A stretch of DNA of 64,000 bases, taken from positions 189,435-253,434 of the forward strand of contig NW_020170473.1 of NCBI RefSeq assembly GCF_000524195.1, read 5' to 3'. The notes below the pieces were generated by a model, which saw nothing but the letters and a program-made list of their open reading frames with translations, searched no databases and was not told the origin of the DNA. Positions 48,843 through 61,932 of this stretch are shown piece by piece. A program made the position numbers and the translations under genes. The first letter of the stretch is position 1, and the number at the start of each line of letters is the position of its first letter. The stretch is from Echinococcus granulosus (taxonomy: Eukaryota; Platyhelminthes; Cestoda; Cyclophyllidea; Taeniidae).

Positions 48843-51800
48843 ATGCCGTCTTTGTCGTCTGACTTCGAGGTTGGCTTGGACCCCGCGTCAAGCATGATCT
48901 TCTGTTCGGACTGTCAGAAGTAATTTTTGACGTTGTAGCACTTTTAATCACTAATGAAATCACTAAACCTTTAAATTTTGCTTTATAGAAATGAGGATAT
49001 CAAAAAAATGCTTGATAGCAACAAAGATAACCTCAAGTTGACTGCCATGCGACGCGTTATTGCTGTAAGTCGAAATAATTTTACATGAGTGCCGTTTATT
49101 AAAAAGGTTTTAAATTGTTGGTTTTGCTCTAAGATGGTGGCAAGAGGCAAGGAGTGCTCTGATCTCTTTCCCGCGGTTGTTAAAAATGTTGTGTCTAAGG
49201 ATCCGGAGGTGAGGGAACCTTTTTTCTCTTGATGTTTTCACCAGTTTTCCTCTGTTCAAAATTATGGGCTTATATTTTTTAGGTAAAAAAGTTGGTTTAT
49301 GCCTACCTGACGCGTTATGCTGAGGAGCAGCAAGATCTTGCTCTCCTCTCAGTTTCTACTTTTCAACGCTCCCTTAAGGTTAGAATTTTTGCGCCTGAAT
49401 GAATTTGCTATTTAGGTGGAAAATTTGGATACAACGGTTTTTCCTTTCTCTTTTACATCTACAGGATGCTAATCAGTTGGTGCGTGCATCGGCTTTGAGA
49501 GTGCTCTCATCCATCCGCATTTCTGTCATCGCGCCGATTCTCATGTTGGCTGTGCGTGATGGAGCCGTCGACTTGTCGCCGTACGTGCGTAAAACTGTTG
49601 CACATGCCATACCTAAACTTTACAGGTAAGTTAAGTGTTAAGAAATCTGTTTAAATTGGGAACACGTGTGCACTTGTTTTTGTCTGGTGAATTGCAGTCT
49701 TGATCCTGAGGAAAAGGAGCCTTTGGTGGAGGTAATCAGCAAGCTGTTTGAGGATAACTCAACCATTGTTGTTGGTAGTGCAGTTCAGGCTTTCGAGGAT
49801 GTCTGCCCCGAGCGCCTTGATCTCGTCCATAAGTCAGTTTCCCCTGATTTTTTTTCGAGTTGAGCATTATCTTCGGTCCCCCTTATACTGTAAAGAACAC
49901 CCATTGTTATGAATCTTTAAATAAGTTAGTAACAAATTTGTATGCGTTTGTTGGTGTGCTTAGGTTGACAGACACTAATTCCTTTGATACCATGTATTTA
50001 GCTCAAAACTCGATCTACCACTGCTTATGCTTTTGATTATATAGGCACTATCGAAAGCTGTGCAACCTGCTAATGGATGTGGATGAATGGGGTCAAATTG
50101 CGATTATCAATATGCTCACTCGATACGCACGTGCACAATTCCCCAACCCAAAGACTTGCTTGGTATGCTCTCTCACTGACCATTGCCTTCTGAATATGGT
50201 AGTAATCGCTGCTATTTGGCAAAAAAATCTTCACCGGAGAGCAGTTAAACTTGATAAGGCAAATTGGATCTCATTTTTGGTAGAAATAGGATCCCGCTAG
50301 TTTCATTGATGAGTTGAGCCACTTTACAATCATGTGTCTATGTGATTTGCCAATTTTCTGGTTTAATTTTCATATAGGTGTTATAAAGTCAATATTACGA
50401 GTTTATGGCTGTTTTACGTAGCAGCCAGCAAGTCTTATAATAGGCCATTATATCGTTTTGTTGGTTAAAAAGCAGACGGTATCGTGCAAATAGCTAGCAT
50501 TTGAACCACTTTGTATGAGGAAAGTGTCTGAACTGGCACTCTCGGGTTGATATCTAAGCGTAAGATCTATTTCTACACTCGAAAAAGAGCCTGGAAGAAT
50601 GAAATGCTTGCACCCGGTTGTGGATTACAATGTGAATATAGCGTCAGTGCTTAAAAGCAAGTCAAATCTCAAGATGTTGTAATGTTTTCAATCGAAATGT
50701 ATGTCTCGTTTAGGAGAGCGCAGCTGCTGTTAGTATGAGCAGAGGTGATGCTACGTTGAACATTTTTCACAGCAAGTCTGCTCCACCCGGCGAGGATAGA
50801 GCGTGTGCTGGGAGTTTGAGGGAAGGAGAGGACGACGATGATGATTACGACGACAATGATATTGATGGAAGTGGGAGTGAAAGGTCGAAGAAGAAGCGGT
50901 CGGGATGTTCCATCGATCCCGCTGTGGAAGCCATGTTGCGCGCTGATTATCACCTGCTCATCACAGCCAGTCGACTCCTGCTGTTTAGCCACAATGCTGC
51001 CGTAAGCTATTCTGAGAAACTGTCGGTTTTTTGGCATTTATCTGTTCTTACCTGCCCATTGGATTCCCCAGGTGGTCATCGCTGTGGCGCAACTCTTTTA
51101 TCACTGCGCACCAAAGGAGGAAATGGGGGCTGTCGTAAGGGCTCTCATGCGCATTCTGCGCTCCACAAAGTAAGCTTGTCGTTATACTTTTTTCGGTTCA
51201 TTCTATCTCATTATCTCAAGAAAGGTAAGTGGGTTGCTGTTGCCAAAAGAATTATCCCAAGGAAAAATAAACGTGTTTACTGGTGTAGTGATAATCCAAT
51301 GAAAGGTTTAGGGAGGGATGATGGCGCGTTTGTTCCTTCAAATTTCATCCCTTTGCCAATAGTGGATTCTTTTATGACAGTATGCAGCGCACAATTTGAA
51401 TGATACTATGCATCCTAACCGAGTAATCAAATGCACAAAATTTCGCGGAAGATGTTTGGATTTGTTATGCGAATGCTGTAAAAAGTCGTAATACGGGTGT
51501 TCTATCAGACACCTGTATTTTCAAAGCCAGCTACACATAAGGGGAATGGAAAGTTTGAGATATACTGCTATTACAGCTACCGATAAATGTTTAAAAACCT
51601 GCAAATGTTTCACCTATTTTCAGAGAAATTGAACATGTCGTGCTCTCAAACGTAGCTTCAATGAGCCTACTCCACCCCAATCTCTTTGAGCCGCACTTGC
51701 GCATATTCTTCGTATTCAACAGCGATCCCATACAGGTCAAACTGTTGAAACTGGAGATTCTTACTAACCTTATCAATACCTCAACAAGTTCTATTATCCT

Positions 51801-54800
51801 TCGTGAGTTTCAGGTGAAGCAGCACTATCAACAACTAAATTGTTTGTAACATCCAACTAAATGGGCATGTGCACAGATGATTTAACGAAGTGGCATAACT
51901 GGATTAGGGTATAACAGTAAAGCGGAAATGATAATGGTAAACGCGAACGGGAACAAAAGTAATCAGCCTCATATTCTCCCACATGCCTCAGGCTTACGTG
52001 GACTCCTCAGACGAGGGACTCGTATTGGCGACAGTTCAATGCATCGGGCGGTGTGCTAGCATGGTCCCTCAGATTGCCGAGACTTGCTTAACAGGACTAC
52101 TACGTTTGATTTCTCGCAGAAATGGTGGGTTCTTAATATTTTTTAGTTGCGAATTGGGAGAAAATATTCGGGATTGGGCCTTTTGACAAATTCATTACAT
52201 TCTTCATGTTGTCTAACTCTAGAGAATCTTGTGGCGGAAAGCGTTGTGGTGATGCGCAAACTTTTGCAAATGCAGGTGAGTCACTTCTGCTACAGGGCTG
52301 TTGTGGCTGCTTTCTTCTACCTACTCCTGCCTTTGCCTTGTCTTCCACCTAGTTTAGCCCGGAGGAACGTAAAAATCGTGTTTGTTTGGTAAGCTTTCTG
52401 ACCGTTACGACTGGGTGTGGTACTCCACCGAATGCCCTTTTGAGACAATCCTTTCATCCTTTTTTCATGATTGCCATTCGTCATCCACCTATGACTGAAT
52501 ATTAAGTACTATTGACACAAGCAAATAACTCCAATTTTTCTGATCAGTTGTCATAAGTAGACCACATCAGAGGATTAGCTTTCTAACAGCGTCCGAGTAC
52601 CACTTTCGTATCCCATACTGAGGTTTTGCGTGCATATTGTTTGTAATTAAAGCGTTTACAATCGGATTGACTTATTAGCCACACCGTCGCTGAGACAACT
52701 AAAAAGATTACAAATGAGACGGCTGATTAGCAAAACGTAGTGGTGTCAGTGGTGGGTCTTGCCGCCAATTTCCCCTTTTTTCTAATCAATGATTATGGTT
52801 TGCATGTGTTGTTCCTTGTGCACACTTTTGATACCATGCCTGGCGCCCCCAGGCATATTTTTCGTGAGCTTTCCTTATTTGAATCTTTGAATCGACCACT
52901 TAGTAGGGGCGTTTTTGGGTATCCAAGTTATGGTCAAAAAGAGGCGATTTTCTTACTTTTAGAGCTGCTGCGGTGTATGTGTGCTGGGTTAATCTCAAAT
53001 ATAGACGTCGTATGCCCTTTGTTATGTTGTTGCTGTTATTTGTGTGCAGACCACGGATCACAAGGATGTGATTGTCCACATCGCCCAAATGGTAGAGGAG
53101 ATCACTGTGCCCTCGGCCAGAGCATCGATTCTGTGGCTACTGGGAGAGTACGGTTATCGCGTGCCCAAAATCGCTCCAGACGTCCTCCGCAAGATGGCCA
53201 AGTCTTTCCCCAAGGAGCATGTCGCCGTTAAACTTCAGGTTAGGCTCTCCCGTTCTTCTCTCTCCCTCGGTGCACATTATTCTCCGTTTCCCATTTCCAC
53301 GTCTTGTTTTTTTGGCTATAGATCCTTAACCTTGCGGCTAAATTGTGCATAGTGAATGCCAAACAAACCCTACTAATCGCGCAGTACGTTTTCACGTTGG
53401 CCAAATACGACCAAAACTATGACGTTCGGGACCGATCGCGTGTCTTCCGGACCCTCATCTTTCCGAAGTCGACTGATTCTGCTGTTAGTAGTGCGGCTTG
53501 CTACACTTTACTCGCGTCGTTTTTGATTCTTAATGTTGCTTGTACTCTTCTTTGCAGAAGCCTGAGCTCTCCTACCTGGCTCGCAACGTGAAAAAAATTC
53601 TCCTGGCTGCCAAACCTGCTCCAGTTCTTCGCTCCACCTACGCTGGTAGGTATTCATTCAGTTTATTGCCCTACTAGCATTGTTTTACAAACATTTTGAT
53701 CCTTTAATCACTAATTTTCTTCTTCATATGGGCCGAATTTCATTTGTTCTGTTAAGTTGTTTAGTACTTATTTTTCAGTGCCAATTTTCCTTAAGTATAT
53801 GTATGTATAGTCTATCATGATTTTATTTTGCGCGTTCAATACAGAATATGCAAATCTTTTCTAGCATTTTAATCAACGTTCCCATTTAAATCACTTGCTT
53901 CCCATAGCCATGTTACAGTAACTGCCAAAAGACGATCACCCAATCTGAACCTATTCATGTTTACATGAATGGGTAAGTAAAAGTTGTTCATCTTGAGTTT
54001 GACCACACTTGCTCACATCCACTTTGATGTCGAATTGGCGGTGTTCAGAGAGTATCTTTGCTTATGTGCCTGCAGATCGTCCGACCTTTCGACTGGGTTC
54101 CATGTCGCAGCTACTGGGCCGAGGTATGGCTAAGTACAAGGAGCTGCCGGAGTGGCCACTGGTGCCGCCAGATCCTACGACGCGATGTGTCAATGTGGCT
54201 CCGCTTCAATCCCACACCGGTGCTTCCTCCGACCACTCCGGTCAGAGTCTGAGCATCAGTCAACAGGAGACCGAGGACGAGGAATCCATCGAGGACGACG
54301 AAGAGGAAGGGGTGTCTGGAAGTGAAGAGGTTTGGCTCATCTCATCACTTTCAAGTCAGCTTCCTTCCTCATATTGCCTTTATCTCTACTTGATTTCGTA
54401 GGCGGAGGCAGAGGATGATGAGAATGAGGAGAGTGAGAGCGATTATGCGATTAAAGGAAAAAATGGGCATGACAGTGATACTTTCCCAACGGAATCTAAT
54501 TCCGAATCCGATCCTTTACCGCTGAAAAAAATCGAGTCTCGTGAGTCTCTTTCTACTGAGTCATCTCTAGAATCGGACGAGGACGAAGGGAATGTGGGTT
54601 TGTTTACATATGCTTTTAAGGAACTACTAGAGTTTGCTTGATGCTCTTATTACTTACCTCGTATTTGTTTTAGGCCGCAGTAATTCAGAGAACTAAGAAA
54701 GAATCAGCTCCAGTCCTCTTACTGGATTTCGATTGTATGTTCAAATATTTATGCAAATTTGGTTGCTAAGGTGACATCCAGATGAGCTTTTATTCTGCCG

Positions 54801-56522
54801 TCGTTACAGCTCTGTCGATGCCAATGGTGGGCAGTGCTCGAGGTAATTGGCCATCGTTGGGGCATCCACTTATCCCTAATGTGGTTACTCCTTCTTCCCA
54901 AACCTGCCCTCCGACAGATGCCATGCTTCCGGGTGAAGTGACAATCGAGGTGAGGTCATCGAGGTTTCACAGGACTGCCGATTATGTCCTTTGCCTGCTT
55001 CTTACTGCATCGTATTCATGCCACATGCAGTTGAGCATTCCTTCCCACGAGTTGTCATCGCCCGCGTGGTTCTTTGTTACGCCCGCCTATGCAGAGCCCT
55101 TGTTGGTGGAGGCACGTTTCGCCCGCACCGTCTCGGTGTTCGGTCCACTTCAGACGAACGTCGAACTACGCCTCACCAACCGCAGCATCGCACCTCCACA
55201 CCGCCTCCATCGACTGCGCCTTGACACCTCCGATGCCACTGCAATTGTTTTTTCGTCCCCTCGCCCAGCTGGCAACTTGGCACACATCGTTCAGCTCTTC
55301 ACCGAAGTTGGTGGGTCCCCTACTCCAGTCTTCTACAACCTGGTAGTATCTTACGTGATTGCAAAGTGCGTCCTTGTCATCAGAATCCTTAGAGGTGGGC
55401 GCAAGTACCAGCGTGTTCATGGGAGTGGACTTTTGCAACTCCACACAGCCTCTGCGCTTTTGTCTGAGGTACCAGTTTAACTCGGACGAACGGGAGCAGG
55501 AGCGAAACTGTGACAAAAGGCAGGCGCTGGATCAGGTGCTTAATCTCGAAATTAAACCACCTGTTGGGGAGCTTTTCCAGCCTCTCGACATCAACGTCCG
55601 TGAATTCGTTTCAAAACAGAGTAAGTTTTGGTTTGATACTTCGATTAACTTTAAAGTTAGCCCAACTTGCACATTTTATTCCGCATAAAAGGCCCTATCT
55701 CAAAAATGCTTTCTTATATATGTGGACGCTTTTGTTTTATCTATCCAATAAAACCATAACTATAGAATAAAAATTTTGGTTCAAAAATACCTAATACCTT
55801 TTCAATAAAAGGTATGCGTGTTTCTACTTCAAAATTACTGATTTTTTCTGAATTGCTGCAAAAGTCAAATTGTGTTACGTTACTAGGATCTTCTTCTTAC
55901 TGATTGTTTGAAACAACGATGGAGTTTTGTAAGAAACAGCGCGGTCTTGCAATGACTCATCTTGAGTAAATAGGAACCGAAATGATCAGAATCTGATGCT
56001 TTTCTTGCAATTTGGATACGTTGGGGTGGGTATTAGACCGGTGTTGATACTGCTTCGCTTTTTGCTATTACCAGGTATTTAAATTCTTTATTCTTGGCAT
56101 GTCATACCATCAGTTTATGCTCCGTCTTTTTATGCGACCAATAAGGCGCTCTTCGTGGTATGCATGATACCACAAAATTACTTACCTGCCCCACCGAAGA
56201 TGTTGATTTGGTGCAACTGGCGAAACGGCTGCTACAGAGGGCAAATTTGGGTCTGATAGGGGCCTTCAGCAAAACCACTGTCGATGATTCCGGTGCAGAT
56301 TTCTTTGCCGCTACTGATGCCTCCATCACAACAACGCGCATTCTGCGACTGGCTGGTGTCACGGTGAGTGGAGGTGAGGGTGAGACCACCTGTTGCCTTG
56401 TCGAGGTGACGCTGCCCTCTGTCCCGAGTTCCTCGGGCGCCCTCCGAGTCCACACCGAGGCCATCACATTGGGTCCCCAACTGGCTGACGAGTTAGCTGG
56501 TTGTCTGTGCAGTCTTGATTGA
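48843..56522 (+). CDS. AP3B1: AP-3 adaptor complex subunit beta
   Basis: Large beta subunit of the AP-3 coat adaptor, which sorts cargo from endosomes to lysosomes and related organelles. Symbol chosen for the AP3B1/AP3B2 family; the two cannot be told apart here. Twenty-three exons: 48843-48919, 48989-49064, 49134-49208, 49283-49378, 49465-49625, 49698-49832, 50045-50162, 50714-51001, 51072-51169, 51624-51813, 51992-52124, 52223-52275, 53050-53238, 53322-53483, 53558-53645, 54076-54329, 54402-54593, 54674-54734, 54810-54842, 54918-54949, 55031-55310, 55393-55620 and 56146-56522; 3396 nt, 1131 residues (human about 1094). The N-terminal adaptin trunk is strongly conserved: [81 protein letters not shown]. 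An acidic Asp/Ser insert sits near residues 275-305 and an acidic Ser/Glu hinge at about 690-800. The C-terminal appendage keeps GVDFCNSTQ and [12 protein letters not shown]. The start ATG lies in the exon before NEDIKKM; a further 5' exon is possible. Confidence 0.95.
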
Positions 56523-57851
56523 ACCAATTGTGATAGCTTCTCTCTTCGCCTTTCTATTTTCCTGTAATCTAATGTCTTACTTATTGTTCGATTTGGGCTG
56601 TCTTGCCTCATGGAATCCCATGGTTATTTGGCATATTCATTGTTGAAAAAGTGTGCTAGAAGTCTACCCTTTATTGTGCTTTTAAAGTGGTATGGGTGCG
56701 TCTCATGTTTCCCCAGTGGGGTCAATTTTTCACCACACGCGTGAAGTGGAAGTATGGTTTTGTTTGTCAGGCGGCCCCTGTAGCTGTACACTGTTATGGT
56801 TCAGCATGGGGGGTACTGCCACTGTCTAGGCGGTTTGTCTGTCTGGAGGGTCTGGGTATTTTGACTGCGCGTTTGGTGGTGCAGGTGCTTCAGCCCCCAC
56901 GGATTGCGTCCCCATTCTGCGGCATGCGCTCTCTGTCACGCTGGTTGCCTCTGGCCATTCTGCAATGCTACAGACTTTTGCGATTTTAGGGGAGACTCAG
57001 AACACTGTTCCATCAGCCTCCTAGCCCATTCATACGTCATTATTATATGACCTTCCATACCACTTCGGTTAATTACAATTCAGCGAAAATTCTGAAAGTA
57101 GCAAGTATTAAATGGCATTTTAATACGCATTCAGATCGCACGAAGTCAATTGTAGAGTTATGATCAGGTCATTTGATAGCGTTTGAGAAAATTTAGGTGG
57201 CGACTCATCAGTATTGGAGGTGAAGACGCAAGTCAGCTTAATGCTGTTACATAATAATATATATTGTGAGGATCTAACAAATAGTCGCACACATTAAAAA
57301 CTAAAAGACTAAAATTTACTTGCTTTTCAAGGTGCCTATTTACGGAACCCTTGTGCAGTATTTAAGTATTGTTTTACTGATTATTTTATTTTGCAAGAAC
57401 TTGAGCAATATTTTGAGGCCGCAGTCCGAGGGTCGGCCTTAGTTTGGTGTTTAGCCGCTGTGTCGTTAAGGTATCACATTACATAACAAGAAGTTGATTT
57501 TGAGACGAAGTGAAAAATTAGGAACTGAGGGCTTAAGGCACAGTAGATGCAGAATTACAGTCGGCGCGTTTGTATTTTCCTGTTTGACTTCCGGAATAAT
57601 GTATGTGGAATATGCTTTTGAACAATAAACACATGCGAACCAAAATTATATCTTTATAATTTGGAAGGTAAGATGTTTTAGGTCGCCTAGCTGCTGGGTA
57701 GCATGAGTGCTGAACTTAATAAGCTGAATCGAGTATTATCCACGGCTCAGGGGCTCTGTTCGCATTTAATTTTCTCCCATGAAAGGCTCTCCATGCTATT
57801 TCTCACTGTGTTTTTCGTTTAAACATGAGATTTTTTTCATATTTCAGGTCC
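56523..57851. other. Spacer between AP3B and TMEM177
   Basis: Mostly AT-rich. A GC-richer island at about 56690-56990 has overlapping open frames (one starts at 56687 and ends at 56989; another reads GASAPTDCVPILRHALSVTL after a possible acceptor at about 56886). I cannot link it to either neighbour. The exon at 57847 has an acceptor, so a TMEM177 5' UTR exon may lie here. Confidence 0.4.
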
Positions 57852-59873
57852 ATGAATTTGTTCCTTGGTAAATCACAAATTTTTGCTGCCGTCGGTCTTG
57901 TAAGTGGAGTGGTCACCTCCTGCTTCATGCAGCCTTATCTGGAGGTTTTCGTCCGATGGCATCACGCCAAAATGGAGCGCGGACGGGAGATAAGACCCAC
58001 TGAACGTATTAGTCGTATCGCCAACTCGGTATTCTGCCGCTTGTCCTAATTACTGACATATTTAATTGACTTTGTAGTTGCATGTTGTAAAAAGATTATT
58101 CGGGTTCCTATTACTGACAATTTTGATTCGATCCCGCTCAACTTAAGATTTATTTCATCTTTGCATACCTATTCTTAGCTATCTTGCTCTTGGAAAGTCT
58201 TCATTTGGAACTATTTAATCATGCGGTGCAATAAAACACAAACAAAGTCTTTATTTTTTGGCTTCTTGAGGTATTCACAAAGCTCCAAGTGCCTGGGACA
58301 ATTCGCAACAAAGTGGACTTCTTCTTTACGAAAAATGGCGAAGCCGTGGCACTGGGTATCTTGAGCGATGACCATGTCAAGAGCTTCAACGATTACGCAT
58401 TCATCGGTTTGCCCTACTTTTGTGCCTATGAGGACCCCTTTGATATTCCGCTTGAGGATATGAACTTCGCCTCGTAAGTCGTCTTTCCAGTCCTGTCTAT
58501 AATTATCTCTAGCAAATCCTAACGTAGGAGTTTCCGTCCTTAGGCCCATTTTTTTACCATCACTTTCCAAATTTATTCCTTCTGTTCCAGTCCCAGTATT
58601 TACTTGTAAATAAAATATGGAATGAAGCTCAGTTCCATCTTTTTTTCAAGCTATTTTTGGAGCGCATACTTAAGATTGAAGTGAGGGACTACCATTCGAT
58701 TATTCATTAGTCTGTAAAGAATCATTGTTCGCCTTTCAATATCCTTTGCGTTCATACGTGCTGGTTTGATCTTGTTGTCGCATCTTTTGCATAGTCTTCC
58801 ACACGCACTGCAATGACTTACATTTAGTAGTAATTGGCTCCATAATCTTTTCAAATACCCCTTTTTTTAGGCCTCTATTCCCCTACACAGCCTACTCTGC
58901 TCAGGGTATGCGTCGTCTTCAGCTGATGTGTCTCTCGGACGCGGCACTGGAGTTCCTCATCGCTCGTGAGGTGGCCAGTCTCTTAGGCTCTAGGACGTTG
59001 ATGGCGTGTGGGACTAGTGAGGTTGAACTTTCCTCCCCCTTCCTCCCGCCGCGCCTCGCGTCACGTGTCGCCTGTCTCTCCCTCGTAGTCAGCCTCTATC
59101 TCGCCTACCAGGTGTGCTACGTGCTCAACCGCCTCCTTTGTCTATCCAGCACCTGTTTGCGGCCTTTTCGTCTCCTCGGCTACGCCGGCATCACCATACT
59201 CATGCTGCTCTGTCAACGCCAACTCATCGTCTCATGGCGACGCAATGCCTCCCTGGCTCTCGATGCAGCTGTCGCCATGGCTGACCACGACATTCTAATC
59301 GGAGGCATCGAATACTACGGCTGGAAGCGTAACTGGAATGCCTTTTGGATGCGGATACTTCCATCTTCTCGCAGAGCTATGGAGGTACTGCGCAATGTTG
59401 TCAGAGCAGCTCTGAGCACCGACCTCCCCCCAGTCCTGAGGTATCAGATACAACGAGGCCTCAAGGATTGCACCATCCTCCATCGGGAGCCTGCAAGTGA
59501 GCTTACTAATATTCTTGGTAGTGATAGTGATTATTCTCGCCTTTCTTTTTCTTCTTGCTTTTCTTTTGTCATCTCAGGCTATTACTTCATACCCGTGTCA
59601 ATAGACCGGTTAGACAATAGTTCTCAGCCATTCGAACTCCGACTGGATGATTGCAACCCTGCCTACCTGTCCAACTACCGTCTACCTGGCTACGATGTTA
59701 ACTCGCTGCAGGGCGATGAGAATTTCGCCTCGGATGGTGAGACCCTCCTCTTCAACATGGCTGGCCTCCTTGCCTTTGGTGTGCTGCCGCCGTGGCTGGC
59801 ATCGATCTTCCAAATGCTCTCCTTTCCTGCTACTTGCGCAAAACGCAAAGCAGCTCTGGAGGCTCTGTTGTGA
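57852..59873 (+). CDS. TMEM177: Transmembrane protein 177 homologue
   Basis: TMEM177 is a mitochondrial inner-membrane protein that stabilises COX2 during cytochrome c oxidase assembly. Exons: 57852-58028, 58271-58473, 58871-59496 and 59578-59873 (TGA); 1302 nt, 433 residues (human 311). Matches to the human protein in order: an N-terminal hydrophobic helix (IFAAVGLVSGVVTSCFM), IGLPYFCAYED (human VGIPASFLGD), LSDAALEFLIAREV (human LSREAQKFALAREV), two hydrophobic helices at about residues 178-226, and GGIEYYGWKRNWNAFWMRIL (human GGVEFYEKLLSGN). The last about 100 residues go beyond the human end and include another hydrophobic stretch (LLAFGVLPPWLASIFQML). The 81-nt intron at 59497-59577 is stop-free and frame-neutral, so an unspliced product is possible. 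The start is the first ATG after an acceptor. Confidence 0.83.
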
Positions 59874-61932
59874 ACCATCTCTCCGCCTCTCGTCACGACT
59901 GTACTGGTATTTTCAAGATGCTGAATGTTTACTTCAACATCACTCTTCTATTATTTTAAGTGTGAAGCTTCATTTTTTAAATATACACTGGATTTAGCGT
60001 TTTCTGTAAGGCGGTCTAGCTTTGTATCATGCAGTTCAGCCGAGAAACTGAAATAATGGTCTTGGGTTGTAATCCTGGGCATCAAGGCCCATACGAAGGT
60101 ATCCACTAAATTTGCAAGGCTAAACGTGCCTGTGTTCGTGTTTATTTCTTTTCTAAAACTTTGCATCCTATGTGGTCTGAAAGATGCATTTTTATTAGGA
60201 AGGGCGAGATTACATAAGTTCCCACTGAGTGATGTAAATTGACCTCTTTTGTTTTGGCACTCGTGAATGAGAGCCAGGGTTTGTGAAACTCCCTTGTCAT
60301 GCCTGCGGCAAGTGGAACTCCCACTGAATGTAGTGACTTGAAGATCTTGAATCACGAGTAAAAAGCATTACCTGAAGGTTGGTGGGTTGTATTAGTCCTG
60401 TAGTAAATTTTTAAATCTTTGATGCGCTGTGTGCACGCACATACTCGTATACACTTGACGCGATAATCGTTAAAACTCTTAGTCCACGGTCACGGAAATG
60501 TGCCATAAGATCGCTCTTAGTCACTTTGTCAACACAAACTACTGTGGTGATCAACAACTTGCCTGATTTCACAACTCTTGCTTTACTATTTTACTATAAC
60601 TCTATAGTCAGATACGTGGTCGGCATAATTCGGTTCCGGCCAACCATGCTGAATTCATCCATTGTCCTTCGTCAAACCATTTTTTGATTTAGATTCTTGC
60701 GTTGTCCGCATAATATTGTAACTACATTCAATGGTTTTGCATTTCGTATAGAAGTTTAACACCTCTGATTTTTACGTTGATTGTGTTCAATCTCTGTGAG
60801 CCTGAAAACGGTATCAGCACCTTGGAGTCATCATCTCTCAGCGCTTTACTATAGTCACACGTAGCATAGTCGCATTAGCAATTTCCTTGAACCGCATCTT
60901 AGTACTGACAACTGAAGCATATGGTATTCGTATACCTGCGATTTCAAGAGGGTTCATCACGACTCTAAACACTGAAACCTGGTCACCCTCTTTGAAGAGC
61001 TTAGTGAGTTTTTGTGAAGCGATTCGGATCTACGAAAAACCAAGTAATTTCTTCTTGTGCTATCGTGCTCAATGTCTCATAGGTTATCCCCATAGCAATC
61101 CAAAAAGCCAGCATAGCCAACAAATTTTTAGTTCAATAAAACATGAGACAATATGATGAATGTGGTTTTATAGTCTCTAATCAGTGCATTTTTCCCTGGA
61201 TTAGCGGTTTTGGGATCTACAAGCACAAGGTGATAACGTGTATTAGAAATGGAGAAACGCTAAAAGTTGCTTACGGTCCTGTTTTTTCCATACTTTATAA
61301 TGTGGACAGTGGCAGCGTGTGCTGTCATGCCATTTGAACGTGTCCTCATGCAATATACCTAATCAGGTAGTACCGGGATGCTAATAATGGCCCTGGGCAC
61401 GTATTTGCCCTTATTGTTTAACCCTCCCTACACACATTTAAGCTCTGCCTATAGCATAATGCAAAAGAGAATTCAATTCGACTGCGTCCTCGCTCTATCC
61501 TGATAGGGTTTTGTAGGGCTAAAATGATTGTCGTTCCATGCACAACGGCCTTTTAAAAACCAACGGCTAAATGATCATTGAAGTATGACTTTAACTGCAA
61601 ATGATTCGGAAACGTACTACTTTACTTTCGCTACTATTAAACATGAATTAGTCCTCAAGATACAAAGTAAAAGACTTACGACCGTCTGTTGTAGAGGCTG
61701 ATTTTGACCTTTCTTTATAATGTAGGTACGATTTCGCGCCCTAACGAATCCACTTGAGCCTTGCTAAATTAACAATGAGTAGGTGCTATACTTAAATGTC
61801 GAAAAAGTGAATAAAAAACCGCGGGATTCGCCCACTTTAAGGTTATTTTGCTTAACCGGTAATCCACCGGTGTTTGAATAAAGAGTGGTTTTTATGTAAT
61901 TTTAATTCAGTAATAAGGCTGAAGTAACTTAC
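59874..61932. other. Convergent 3' region of TMEM177 and the claudin-like gene
   Basis: Both flanking genes point into this stretch. It holds the TMEM177 3' UTR and perhaps the last exon of the claudin-like gene: on the minus strand near 60030-60110 an acceptor-like aaatttag is followed by a frame reading GYLRMGLDAQDYNPRPLFQF and a stop. No other coding evidence from 60360 to 61932. Confidence 0.4.

Noticed and set aside
50735..51403. 222-residue + strand open frame as a separate acidic protein
   Set aside because: The first half is an AP3B exon (50714-51001); the remainder reads through an intron and the next exon out of frame.
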